From the NCBI GenBank assembly GCA_900552245.1, contig URYY01000037.1, forward strand, positions 1 through 15,666: a stretch of DNA of 15,666 nt, in the 5' to 3' direction. Below are positions 1 through 6,396 of this stretch, one piece after another. Every line of letters starts with the position of its first letter. Positions within the stretch are counted from its first letter, which is position 1. The notes under the pieces were generated by a model, which searched no databases, was not told where the DNA came from, and worked only from the letters and a program-made list of their open reading frames with translations. The stretch is from an uncultured Opitutales bacterium (GTDB lineage Bacteria; Verrucomicrobiota; Verrucomicrobiia; Opitutales; Intestinicryptomonadaceae). A program made the position numbers and the translations under genes.

Positions 1-783
1 TCCGGAGCACCGGAGGCTGGTGACGAATTCAAGAAAGTGCAAAACGATCGCGTCGCCCGCCAGATGGTTGAGGATTACGAGACCGAGCGCAAAAAGCAGC
101 TCGCGGCCCAGAATGTCTCCAAGCCCGCAAGCCTGGAAGACTTGATGGCGGCGATAGAAAATAAGGACCAAAAGGTATTTAAGTGCATAGTAAAAAGCGA
201 CGTATCCGGGACGGTTGAGGCTCTGGTTGCCTGCCTTGAGGGCATTAAGAGCGACAAGGTCTCGCTTGAGGTGATAGGCTCTTCCGTCGGGCAAATTACC
301 AAAAACGACGTTGAGTTTGCCGCGACTGCCTCGGCTTCGATAGTGGCTTTCAATGTGAAGCAGGAAAACGGCGTTGCGAGTTTGGCAAAGCACGAGGGCG
401 TTGAAATTATTACGCACAACATTATTTACGAATTGATAAACCGCGTGCGCGATGCGATGAAGAACTTGCTTGAGCCGGAGCTTCGCGAAAACAAGCTTGG
501 CGCTGCCGAAGTGCGACAGGTCTTCAATGTGTCAAAGGGCGGCAAGGTTGCCGGTTGCATGGTGACGGAGGGCATAGTAAAGCGCGACAAATACGTGCGC
601 GTGATGCGCTCCGGCAAGGAAGTTGCCAAGGGCAAGGTAGCCGACTTGAAGCGCTTTAAGGAGGACGTTTCCGAAGTGCGCGCCGGTTACGAGTGCGGCA
701 TAAGCCTAAGCGGCTTTGGCGATTACCAGACGGGCGATATATTTGAGTGCTTTGAAATCTTGGAAATTAGACCGGATTTGTAA
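1..783 (+). CDS. infB: Translation initiation factor IF2, C-terminal part (5' truncated)
   Basis: The reading frame is open from base 1 to the TAA at 781-783, giving about 260 C-terminal residues of a much longer protein. IF2 is the GTPase that brings initiator fMet-tRNA to the 30S subunit and promotes 50S joining. The first residues (SGAPEAGDEF) are the conserved end of the beta-barrel domain II. A domain III follows (KSDVSGTVEAL, then SVGQITKNDV), and then the fMet-tRNA-binding C-terminal domain (GKVAGCMVTEG, SEVRAGYECGI, TGDIFECFEI). The G domain lies upstream of the window. The GTG at 37 is an internal valine codon, not a start. The gene heads an operon with rbfA starting 3 bases after the stop, a very common arrangement. 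Identification is secure. Confidence 0.97.
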   Translation, partial: SGAPEAGDEFKKVQNDRVARQMVEDYETERKKQLAAQNVSKPASLEDLMAAIENKDQKVFKCIVKSDVSGTVEALVACLEGIKSDKVSLEVIGSSVGQITKNDVEFAATASASIVAFNVKQENGVASLAKHEGVEIITHNIIYELINRVRDAMKNLLEPELRENKLGAAEVRQVFNVSKGGKVAGCMVTEGIVKRDKYVRVMRSGKEVAKGKVADLKRFKEDVSEVRAGYECGISLSGFGDYQTGDIFECFEILEIRPDL

Positions 784-786
784 GAT

Positions 787-1149
787 ATGTCGGACAGAAC
801 CGTAAGAGTGGGCGAGCTTATATTGCGCCAGCTTAGCGAATCGCTACATTCGCGCTGGCGCTCCGAGAGCGTTGGCATTACGCTTACGCATGTAGATGTC
901 GCTCCCGATTTGAGGAAGGCCACGGTGTTTTACTCTGCCATAGGTTCTCGCAGGCAGGTTGCCGACGCGGGGAGGTTTTTGGCAAAAATAAAGCACGAGC
1001 TCAAAGCTTTGATGGTAAAAAAGATTATTTTAAAGAATACTCCGGCTCTGGAGTTTGTCTATGACTACTCTATTGAGCGCGGTTCGCGCGTGCTAGACAT
1101 AATTGAGGAGCTAGAAAAAGAGCAGGATTCGAAAAATTCGGACGGGTAA
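787..1149 (+). CDS. rbfA: 30S ribosome-binding factor RbfA
   Basis: This 120-residue protein has the size and pattern of RbfA, a single KH-like-domain factor that binds the 30S subunit and helps the 5' end of 16S rRNA mature. The N-terminus (RTVRVGELILRQLSE) matches the family's opening helix. The segment THVDVAPDLRKATVFYS corresponds to the family's central strand-turn-strand, in which V-x-x-(D)-L-x-x-A-x-V-Y/F is conserved. Near residues 85-90, TPALEFVYD fits the usual P-x-L-x-F pattern. The ATG sits 3 bases after the infB stop with no clear Shine-Dalgarno, which suggests translational coupling. The C-terminus is a short charged tail. Position directly after infB supports the call. Confidence 0.94.
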   Translation: MSDRTVRVGELILRQLSESLHSRWRSESVGITLTHVDVAPDLRKATVFYSAIGSRRQVADAGRFLAKIKHELKALMVKKIILKNTPALEFVYDYSIERGSRVLDIIEELEKEQDSKNSDG

Positions 1150-1154
1150 ATTTA

Positions 1155-2156
1155 ATGGCGATAGATATCGAGAAGTTTTTTCCGGCGCAGGCGGGTGTGT
1201 TTGCCGAGTTTTTGGCAGAGGTAAAGGGAGGCAAGTTTGCCGTTGTCGGGCATATGCGCCCGGATGGCGACTGCATAAGCTCGCAACTTGCATGCGCTAA
1301 TTTGCTCAGGCTCTTTGGGGCTGCAGAGGTAGTGTGCCTAAACAAGCACGAGGTTCCCTACCTTTACAGGGAGTTTCTAAACGGCGAAGAATTTTTAAAT
1401 TCCGAGGACTTTGATCGCGAAGATTTTCGCATAGTGACTGTCGATTGCGCCGACTACAAGAGAATCAGCGAAGCCTTGCAGGCGAAGTTTCCGCAGATAT
1501 TTGCGGCTTTCGACCACCATGTTACGGCGCAAAGCTACGCTAAATACAGCATTGTAGAGTCCACGGCGGCGGCTACGGCCGAGCTTTTGGCCGGCCTTAT
1601 GTTGGATGCGGGAATAGATTTTGACGCAAATGTTGCGAACGTTCTCTTCATGGGGCTTATGACAGATACCCGCCAGCTTACAACTTCAAATACGAATTTG
1701 AGAAGCTTCCGAATTTCAACGGCTCTTGTCGCAAAGGGGGCGCGTCCGGCGGAGGTCTCGGTACTTTTATACCAGCGCGAGAGATTTGCTAGAATGAAGC
1801 TTTTAAGCGTCTTTTTGCAGTCGCTTACAATGCACTTTGGAGGCAGGGTCTGCATTGGAACGTTAAATGCGGGGGTCTTTGACAGAACGGGCGCGAAAAA
1901 GGAGGATACCGACGGGCTCGTCGATTACGCAAGAAACATAGACGGTGTTGAAATCGCCCTGCTTTTGGAAGTTTTGCCCGACGGAGGCGTAAAGGGCAGC
2001 ATACGCTCAAAGACTCCGCAGGCCAAGGTAAATGAAATCGCCGCAGTGTTTGGCGGCGGCGGGCACTTGGCGGCTGCAGGGTTTAACGTCAAGATGTCTC
2101 TTGAAGATTTCTATCCTAAGTTGCTTAAAATTATAGGTGATAGACTGGGAGTTTAA
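1155..2156 (+). CDS. DHH/DHHA1 phosphoesterase, NrnA-like (oligoribonuclease / pAp phosphatase)
   Basis: This 333-residue cytosolic enzyme belongs to the DHH superfamily. Metal-binding motifs are visible in order: HMRPDGDC with H33, D37 and D39; VDCAD with D97; the signature DHH at 120-122; and GLMTDT with D171. The C-terminal DHHA1 substrate-binding domain carries GGGGHLAAAG at about 300-309. NrnA-type members degrade nanoRNAs to mononucleotides and often dephosphorylate 3'-phosphoadenosine 5'-phosphate; the exact substrate cannot be read from sequence. It lies 5 bases after rbfA and 5 bases before truB, the usual infB-rbfA-nrnA-truB-ribF order in many bacteria. All expected ligands are present and the length is normal. 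The family is certain; the NrnA subfamily is likely. Confidence 0.92.
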   Translation: MAIDIEKFFPAQAGVFAEFLAEVKGGKFAVVGHMRPDGDCISSQLACANLLRLFGAAEVVCLNKHEVPYLYREFLNGEEFLNSEDFDREDFRIVTVDCADYKRISEALQAKFPQIFAAFDHHVTAQSYAKYSIVESTAAATAELLAGLMLDAGIDFDANVANVLFMGLMTDTRQLTTSNTNLRSFRISTALVAKGARPAEVSVLLYQRERFARMKLLSVFLQSLTMHFGGRVCIGTLNAGVFDRTGAKKEDTDGLVDYARNIDGVEIALLLEVLPDGGVKGSIRSKTPQAKVNEIAAVFGGGGHLAAAGFNVKMSLEDFYPKLLKIIGDRLGV

Positions 2157-2161
2157 TTTTT

Positions 2162-2893
2162 ATGGAAAAGAATATTCCGCCCTACGAGGGGGTGCTTTTG
2201 ATAGATAAAACGCAGGGTTGCACTTCGCACGATGTCGTAAATTCGGTTCGCAGGGTGCTTGGAATGAAATCGATTGGGCATGCGGGCACTTTGGATCCGC
2301 TGGCGACCGGGCTTTTGATAATACTTGTGGGGAAGGCCACGAAGGCCTCGCAGTACCTAATGAGTGTCGATAAAGTTTACGAGGGCTCATTCAAGCTCGG
2401 CGTAACTACCGATTCTCAGGATAGCGACGGCGAGATATTGAAAACTTGCGATGTTCCCGATTTTAGCGAGGACTTTTTGCGCGAGGCTATGAGGAGTTTT
2501 CAGGGCGACCAGTACCAGACGCCCCCAATGTTTTCAGCAAAAAAGATAAACGGAGTTCCGCTTTATAAGCTTGCCAGAAAGGGCAAGGAGGTTGAGCGCG
2601 AGCCCCGTTTTATACGCATATCAAAGTTTGAGCTTTTAGCTTACGATGCGGCGGAAAAGACGGCGAAGTTCAGAGTTGCTTGCAGCAAGGGCACTTACGT
2701 GCGCACGATATGCCACGATTTAGGGCAAAAGTTGGGGTGCGGGGCGCACATGAATTCGCTCAGGCGCATAAAGAGCGGCGAGTTGGATGTGGCGAGTGCA
2801 GTTACTGTAGAGCAGCTAAAAGAAATGGCTCCAAGCGCGATAAAAAAGATTTTAATTCCGCTTTCTACGGCAGTTCCAAGCATCGTTTTTTAA
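2162..2893 (+). CDS. truB: tRNA pseudouridine(55) synthase TruB
   Basis: TruB isomerises U55 in the T-loop of tRNAs to pseudouridine. The protein has the family signature GHAGTLDPLATG at residues 39-50 with catalytic Asp45, the conserved KVYEG (Tyr73), and the later CSKGTYVRTICHDLG block that contacts the substrate and closes the active site. At 243 residues it is shorter than the E. coli enzyme (about 314). The sequence ends soon after the catalytic fold, so the usual C-terminal PUA-like RNA-binding extension is short or missing, as in several other phyla. The ATG lies 5 bases after the nrnA-like stop, and ribF begins 4 bases downstream. Identification is secure. Confidence 0.96.
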   Translation: MEKNIPPYEGVLLIDKTQGCTSHDVVNSVRRVLGMKSIGHAGTLDPLATGLLIILVGKATKASQYLMSVDKVYEGSFKLGVTTDSQDSDGEILKTCDVPDFSEDFLREAMRSFQGDQYQTPPMFSAKKINGVPLYKLARKGKEVEREPRFIRISKFELLAYDAAEKTAKFRVACSKGTYVRTICHDLGQKLGCGAHMNSLRRIKSGELDVASAVTVEQLKEMAPSAIKKILIPLSTAVPSIVF

Positions 2894-2897
2894 GCCT

Positions 2898-3836
2898 ATG
2901 GTGCATGCCAGAAATCTCGACGAATTTTCAATAGATAGCTCCGCTTGCGTTGTTGCAATAGGGGTATTTGACGCCCTGCACAGGGGGCATTTAAAAGTCA
3001 TAGAGTCGGCGAAGGAGCTGGCTTCAAAGCTGGATGCAAAAGTTTACGTTTTGACCTTCTTTCCGCATCCCTCGAAGGTATTATCCAAGGAAAAGAAGAG
3101 CCAGCTGATATACGGCTTGGATACGCGCCTAAAACTCTTGTGGTCGCTTGGTGTTGATTGCATTTTTGTGAAGGATTTTACCGCCGATTTCGCGGGCTTA
3201 AGCCCCGATGAATTTCTCCTGTACATAATGCGCAAATTCCCAAATCTAAAGGGAATAGTTACCGGAGACAACTTCAGGTTCGGCAAAAACGCCGGTGCGG
3301 ACACAGATTGGCTTGCGGCAAAATCCGAGGATTTCGGCTTTAAGTCTATAGCGGTTAAGGGCGAGATTGACGACGATATGTACGTAAGCTCAACCCGCCT
3401 GAGGCGTCTTCTTGGCGAGGGGCGCATGGAGGAATTTGCGAGGCTTTGCTCGCGGCCCTATTTTGCAATGGGGAAGGTTGTGCCAGGCAAGCACTTGGGG
3501 GCAAAGCTTGGCTTTCCCACGCTCAATTTGAATTTGTCGGGAGAGTGCCTGCCGCCCTTTGGCGTTTATGTTTCAAGGCTTGAAAATCTCGATACGGGAA
3601 TTTCTTACAAAGGCGTTTCAAACTATGGGAATTGCCCGAGCGTTGGCGGAGGTGTTGCGGCTGTTTTAGAGACGAATCTATTTTCCGATTCTATAGATTT
3701 TGGAGAGGGAACTCCGATTAAGGTGGAGCTTTTAAAGTTTTTGCGTGGCGAGCGGAAGTTTCCGAACCTAGACGAGCTAAAAAATCAAATAAATATTGAT
3801 AAAAATGAAGCTTTAGCTTACTTTAGTTGTCTGTAA
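2898..3836 (+). CDS. ribF: Bifunctional riboflavin kinase / FAD synthetase RibF
   Basis: This 312-residue enzyme phosphorylates riboflavin to FMN and adenylates FMN to FAD. The N-terminal nucleotidyltransferase domain (about 15-185) shows GVFDALHRGH at 22-31, the HxGH-type ATP site, then FFPHP at 54-58, GDNFRFGK at 123-130 and SSTRLRRLL at 164-172. The C-terminal flavokinase domain (about 185-312) shows GAKLGFPTLNL at 201-211, a variant of the usual GFPTAN, then GVYVS and a Glu at 258 in the position of the catalytic VE-T-H segment. NYGNCPSV replaces the more common NIGxRPT and is a mild divergence. It is the last gene of the infB operon, 4 bases after truB. Flavin supply links it to ribB and ribH at 10235-11796. 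Confidence 0.95.
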   Translation: MVHARNLDEFSIDSSACVVAIGVFDALHRGHLKVIESAKELASKLDAKVYVLTFFPHPSKVLSKEKKSQLIYGLDTRLKLLWSLGVDCIFVKDFTADFAGLSPDEFLLYIMRKFPNLKGIVTGDNFRFGKNAGADTDWLAAKSEDFGFKSIAVKGEIDDDMYVSSTRLRRLLGEGRMEEFARLCSRPYFAMGKVVPGKHLGAKLGFPTLNLNLSGECLPPFGVYVSRLENLDTGISYKGVSNYGNCPSVGGGVAAVLETNLFSDSIDFGEGTPIKVELLKFLRGERKFPNLDELKNQINIDKNEALAYFSCL

Positions 3837-3907
3837 GGTTGAATAAGTCGCGCTCGGCGGCACTTTAGGAACTCAAATTCTTTACGATAACTGAGAAAGG
3901 CAAACTT
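3837..3907 (+). other. Short intergenic gap before the thioredoxin-like gene
   Basis: I see no hairpin with a T-run after ribF and no convincing -35/-10 pair, so the downstream gene may be partly read through from the infB operon. The one clear signal is a purine-rich Shine-Dalgarno stretch, GAGAAAGG, at about 3893-3900, 7 bases before the ATG at 3908. This supports that start. Confidence 0.5.
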
Positions 3908-4387
3908 ATGAGAACAAAAATTCTTTCAATACTTTCAATCGCAATCTTCGGCTTAGTCGGCTTTGCATTTGCCAAAGAGCAGGCAAAAACCCTGGAGTGG
4001 AGTACCGATTACATCGCATCTCTAGAAAAGGCTGAGGCTCAAAAAAAGCCTCTTTTGATATACTTTACGGGTTCGGACTGGTGCCCATTTTGCATTTACA
4101 TGGATAGGGACGTGCTCTCAAAGCCGGAATTTATAGAGTACGCAAACAAAAATTACGTTATGGTTTTGTGCGATTTCCCGCGCAAGATAAAGCTTACGGA
4201 ATCTCAGGTTCAGGCTAATGAAAAGCTCGCCGGCACATTCTCTATCAGGGGCTTCCCGACTATGGTAATTATGAATCCGGAGACGGAGGCTTGGGCTCAG
4301 ACAGGCTACGAAAACGGAATTACACCAAAGGCTTTCATCGATACTGTCACAAAGACTTACGAAAAGCTTTCCAAAGCAAAGAAGTAA
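3908..4387 (+). CDS. Exported thioredoxin-fold protein with CPFC active site
   Basis: This 159-residue protein has a Sec-type signal peptide: a positively charged start (MRTK), a hydrophobic core at about 5-21 and a likely cleavage after AFA (residue 22). The mature part is a thioredoxin fold of the Thioredoxin_7 / SoxW-like kind. It shows KPLLIYFTGSDWC leading into the C59-P-F-C62 redox pair, and the cis-proline loop GFPTMV with Pro117. It should act as a periplasmic dithiol-disulfide exchange protein; whether it reduces or oxidises its partners cannot be told. CPFC is unlike classic thioredoxin (CGPC) or DsbA (CPHC). A good Shine-Dalgarno sits upstream and a strong terminator lies 16 bases downstream. 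No cytochrome-c or Dsb partner gene is adjacent. Confidence 0.88.
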   Translation: MRTKILSILSIAIFGLVGFAFAKEQAKTLEWSTDYIASLEKAEAQKKPLLIYFTGSDWCPFCIYMDRDVLSKPEFIEYANKNYVMVLCDFPRKIKLTESQVQANEKLAGTFSIRGFPTMVIMNPETEAWAQTGYENGITPKAFIDTVTKTYEKLSKAKK

Positions 4388-4403
4388 GATTTTAACTTTG
4401 ATG

Positions 4404-4430
4404 CGCCCGCTTTTGCGGGCGTTTTTTTTT
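4404..4430 (+). terminator. Rho-independent terminator
   Basis: A perfect 7-bp G/C-rich stem (CGCCCGC at 4404-4410 with GCGGGCG at 4415-4421) closes a TTTT loop. Nine T residues follow directly at 4422-4430. It lies 16 bases after the thioredoxin-like gene and should end that transcript. Confidence 0.93.
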
Positions 4431-4705
4431 GTAGGTCGGGATGTGCTTTGTCCGAATTATTCTCAGCCTAAAATTGTTCTTTCGCCGCCCTTTGTTCTGG
4501 GCGAGTCTCGCTCAAGCAAAGGACCCGTATTTTGGCTTTAGGCATCGCATTTCAGAACTTTGCAGCTTGCAGAATTTTTCAACTTAAAGCTTCTTTTAAT
4601 TAAGCGGCTAATAGGTTGAGCGGAGCTCCTTTGCATGGGGCTCCGCTCTATCTTGTGTTCTTCCCTTTGTGAGGGATTTTTGCAGTTCTTCCCTAAAAAG
4701 TAAAT
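4431..4705. other. Non-coding gap between convergent genes
   Basis: This 275-base stretch separates the terminator of the thioredoxin-like gene from the stop of the minus-strand sigma-factor gene. I see no tRNA, no recognised gene and no repeat family. An open frame of 48 codons begins at an ATG at 4441 and ends at 4585-4587, but its composition and the lack of a recognisable motif give no reason to call it a gene. The only structured element is the hairpin at 4618-4648. Confidence 0.6.
4618..4648. terminator. Long hairpin, possible terminator between convergent genes
   Basis: GAGCGGAGCTCC at 4618-4629 pairs with GGGGCTCCGCTC at 4637-4648. This is a 12-bp stem with one G-T pair around a 7-base loop. 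It lies 57 bases downstream of the minus-strand sigma gene, where a terminator is expected. Neither flank has a clean T-run: the + side continues as a loose T-rich stretch (TATCTTGTGTTCTT), and the minus side is mixed. It could be a weak or bidirectional terminator, a 3' stabilising structure, or part of an unrecognised RNA. Confidence 0.5.
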
Positions 4706-5443
4706 CTAGTTGCGGAACTTGGCCTTTAAAATTTTTAGAGCCTGCGCGTGTATCTGGCAAACTCCAGCTTCGCTTACTCCAAAGGACTTTGCAATCTCTG
4801 CAAGCTTTTGACCTTTAAAATAGTAGCACTCTATTATTCTGCGCTGTTTTTCAGAGATGTTTAAAATGCACTGTTTTAGCAGGGTGTACAGTTCTTGCTT
4901 TTCTATGTTTTCAACCGCGGAGATAGCGCTTTCATCGGGTATTATTTCGCACAAGTTGCGGGTTTCGCCGTCGCTTGAGGCATCGTCATTTATGGAGACA
5001 AAGGCTATGTTCTGGGTGCGCCTCAAGACTCTAGTGTATTGCTTTGGCGAAAGTGAGAGGCTCTTGCGAACTTCGTTTTCAGTGGCGGTTCTGCCAAGCT
5101 TGCCCTCTAGATCTTCCCTAGCGCGATTTAGCCGCTTGGCATCTTGCCTTGCCGAGCGCGGCATATAGTCGAGCTTTCTGAGCTCGTCCATTATTGCGCC
5201 GCGGATTCGCATTGCAGCGTACGCTCCAAAAGTTTCGCGCCTATCGGGGTTTAGCCTCATTGAAGCGTCAACTAAGCCCCCGACACCGGCCGAGTGCAAT
5301 TCGTCTAAATCAGCGTGCGCAGGCAGGTGAGATTTTATTGAATTTACTATTTTTTGAACGAGCGGGTAGTGCTTTATTACGAGTTCCTGCTGGCTTAAAT
5401 TAAGGGTTTTATCCGAACCCTTTGTTGCGGACTTCGCATTCAT
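4706..5443 (-). CDS. FliA/WhiG-type alternative sigma factor (sigma-28 group)
   Basis: This 245-residue protein has the full sigma-70 family layout of group 3 (FliA/WhiG). Region 2 lies at about 20-95, with HYPLVQKIVNS, DLDELHSAGVGGLVDA and the FGAYAAMRIRGAIMDELRK block typical of FliA/WhiG. Region 3 is at about 97-150, starting at the signature PRSARQ. Region 4 is at about 183-243, with a helix-turn-helix LAEIAKSFGVSEAGVCQIHAQALKIL that reads -35 boxes. In other bacteria these factors direct flagellar and chemotaxis genes or sporulation genes, but no such gene is in the window. It is transcribed alone, convergent to the thioredoxin-like gene and divergent from the DUF2062 gene. No Shine-Dalgarno is obvious before the ATG. 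I call the family, not fliA itself. Confidence 0.93.
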   Translation of the reverse strand: MNAKSATKGSDKTLNLSQQELVIKHYPLVQKIVNSIKSHLPAHADLDELHSAGVGGLVDASMRLNPDRRETFGAYAAMRIRGAIMDELRKLDYMPRSARQDAKRLNRAREDLEGKLGRTATENEVRKSLSLSPKQYTRVLRRTQNIAFVSINDDASSDGETRNLCEIIPDESAISAVENIEKQELYTLLKQCILNISEKQRRIIECYYFKGQKLAEIAKSFGVSEAGVCQIHAQALKILKAKFRN

Positions 5444-5470
5444 GGTTTTAATTTTTTAAGTTTGAATTTC

Positions 5471-5485
5471 CCTGAATTTTTCAGG
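5471..5485. promoter_or_regulatory. Inverted repeat in the sigma-factor leader
   Basis: CCTGAA and TTCAGG form a perfect 6-bp inverted repeat around TTT. The element lies 28 bases upstream of the sigma-factor ATG, inside its presumed 5' leader. It could be an operator or a small RNA hairpin near the ribosome landing site. The function is not known. Confidence 0.3.
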
Positions 5486-5610
5486 TTTGTATTTTTACTC
5501 GCGCACCGTGCTTAAAATTCGCAGGCTGCTTGTACGGTTTTGGAAAAATGCGAACTCAGTTGACTTATCAAGTCTGAGAACCCACTCGAAAGCGGTTTTA
5601 AATTACTATA

Positions 5611-5638
5611 ATAATAGAGTAACTTTGCCGTTTAGCAA
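5611..5638 (-). promoter_or_regulatory. Candidate promoter for the sigma-factor gene
   Basis: On the minus strand TTGCTA (5638-5633) is followed after 16 bases by TATTAT (5616-5611). This gives 4/6 and 5/6 matches to the housekeeping sigma-70 boxes. Transcription would begin near 5604, leaving a leader of about 160 bases that includes the inverted repeat at 5471-5485. A + strand TATAAT at 5607-5612 overlaps it but has no good -35 box. Confidence 0.3.
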
Positions 5639-5711
5639 TACTAGTAAAACAAATTAAAAAAAATGTAAATTATTTTTTTTGAAATTTTAAATTATTTTTG
5701 GATTTTTTTAG

Positions 5712-5748
5712 AAAAAGCCTAATAAATTTCTTGCTAAGGGGGCTTTTT
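5712..5748. repeat. A/T-flanked inverted repeat
   Basis: AAAAAGCC (5712-5719) and GGCTTTTT (5741-5748) are perfectly complementary over 8 bp around a 21-base loop. The form resembles a weak bidirectional terminator, but the loop is long and no gene ends here. It may be a chance product of the A/T-rich sequence or a regulator site, since the loop contains the candidate -35 box at 5731. Confidence 0.25.
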
Positions 5749-5760
5749 AGATATTTTAAT
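5731..5760 (+). promoter_or_regulatory. Candidate promoter for the DUF2062 gene
   Basis: TTGCTA (5731-5736) and TTTAAT (5755-5760) are 18 bases apart, giving 4/6 and 5/6 matches to sigma-70 boxes. Transcription would start near 5767, a short leader before the ATG at 5804. In such A/T-rich DNA a match of this quality can arise by chance. Confidence 0.25.
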
Positions 5761-5803
5761 TATCCGCCAGTTTAAGTTAGGGTTATTGTTTTGTTTGTCG
5801 CAG

Positions 5804-6391
5804 ATGGAAATTGAAACTCCAGAGCAGAGAAAGTCGCGCTACAGCCGCATTCATTTCATAAAGAAGTTGCTAAGGCCGCTTCCGCGCAGGTCGAACATAC
5901 ACCGCTATCCGCTTTTAAAGTATTTTGCAGGTACTGCCAGAAAGCGCTCGTACATTTGGGAATTTAGGCGCAGAAACGTAATAGCCGCAATTTGGATAGG
6001 CTGGTTTGTGGCACTTATTCCAATGTATGGGCTGCAGATGCTGGCGGCTTTCATACTTTGCATATATTTAAAGGGCAACTGCTTAATTGCAATGGCTCTG
6101 CAGTGGGTTACAAATCCGATTACGATACCCCCTATACTGTTTGTGCAGTATAAAATCGGCGATTTTTTAATGCGAACCTTCGGGCTTGGCAAGCTTGATG
6201 TGGACTTTGCAGAGGCTGTCAGTAAAAGCGGCTATGAGCTTCTAAGGCAGATTAGCAGTTTGGACGTGATTTTCCACATCGCTTTTTCTCTCATATCGGG
6301 AGGCCTGCTAATATCGCTTGTGGGGGCCACAGTTATGACGTGGGTTTACCTGTTCTTTGGTAAAACCGGAGTAAAAGCTAAAAAAGCTTAG
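5804..6391 (+). CDS. DUF2062 membrane protein
   Basis: This is a protein of about 195 residues starting at the ATG at 5804. An in-frame TTG at 5786 would add six residues, but neither start has a well-placed ribosome site. The N-terminal 55 residues are strongly basic and probably cytosolic. The DUF2062 core follows: a hydrophobic helix with GWFVALIPMYGLQML, a second (AFILCIYLKGNCLIAMAL), the family hallmark WVTNPITIPPI, and Y-K-I-G-D. A last membrane segment (FHIAFSLISGGLLISLVGA and beyond) lies near the C-terminus, followed by a short basic tail. The function is unknown; the domain also occurs fused to or beside glycosyltransferases. It is probably co-transcribed with the muramidase gene 5 bases downstream, hinting at an envelope role. 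Confidence 0.85.
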   Translation: MEIETPEQRKSRYSRIHFIKKLLRPLPRRSNIHRYPLLKYFAGTARKRSYIWEFRRRNVIAAIWIGWFVALIPMYGLQMLAAFILCIYLKGNCLIAMALQWVTNPITIPPILFVQYKIGDFLMRTFGLGKLDVDFAEAVSKSGYELLRQISSLDVIFHIAFSLISGGLLISLVGATVMTWVYLFFGKTGVKAKKA

Positions 6392-6396
6392 GTAAG

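Larger units (their letters stand above)
5444..5803. other. A/T-rich divergent intergenic region
   Basis: This 360-base non-coding region lies between the minus-strand sigma gene and the + strand DUF2062 gene. It must hold promoters for both. It becomes very A/T-rich from about 5595 to 5760, with runs of A and T. Separate entries describe a short inverted repeat near the sigma start, a candidate minus-strand promoter, a candidate plus-strand promoter and an A/T-flanked inverted repeat. I see no tRNA and no known riboswitch pattern. Confidence 0.65.

Noticed and set aside
37..783. GTG at 37 as the start of a complete gene
   Set aside because: The frame is open to base 1 and residues before the GTG (SGAPEAGDEF) are conserved IF2 sequence, so the gene is cut by the window edge.
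3837..3907. Terminator or riboswitch after ribF
   Set aside because: I looked for a hairpin with T-run and for conserved FMN-riboswitch blocks and saw neither.
4441..4587. Small open frame of 48 codons on the + strand after the first terminator
   Set aside because: No ribosome site of quality, no motif and no sign of a promoter; such lengths occur by chance.
4431..4705. tRNA or known small RNA in the convergent gap
   Set aside because: No cloverleaf arms, T-loop GTTC-A-TC pattern or CCA end could be found; only one hairpin stands out.
5786..5803. TTG start for the DUF2062 gene
   Set aside because: It adds six unremarkable residues and its only purine stretch is too close; the ATG at 5804 is simpler, though not proven.
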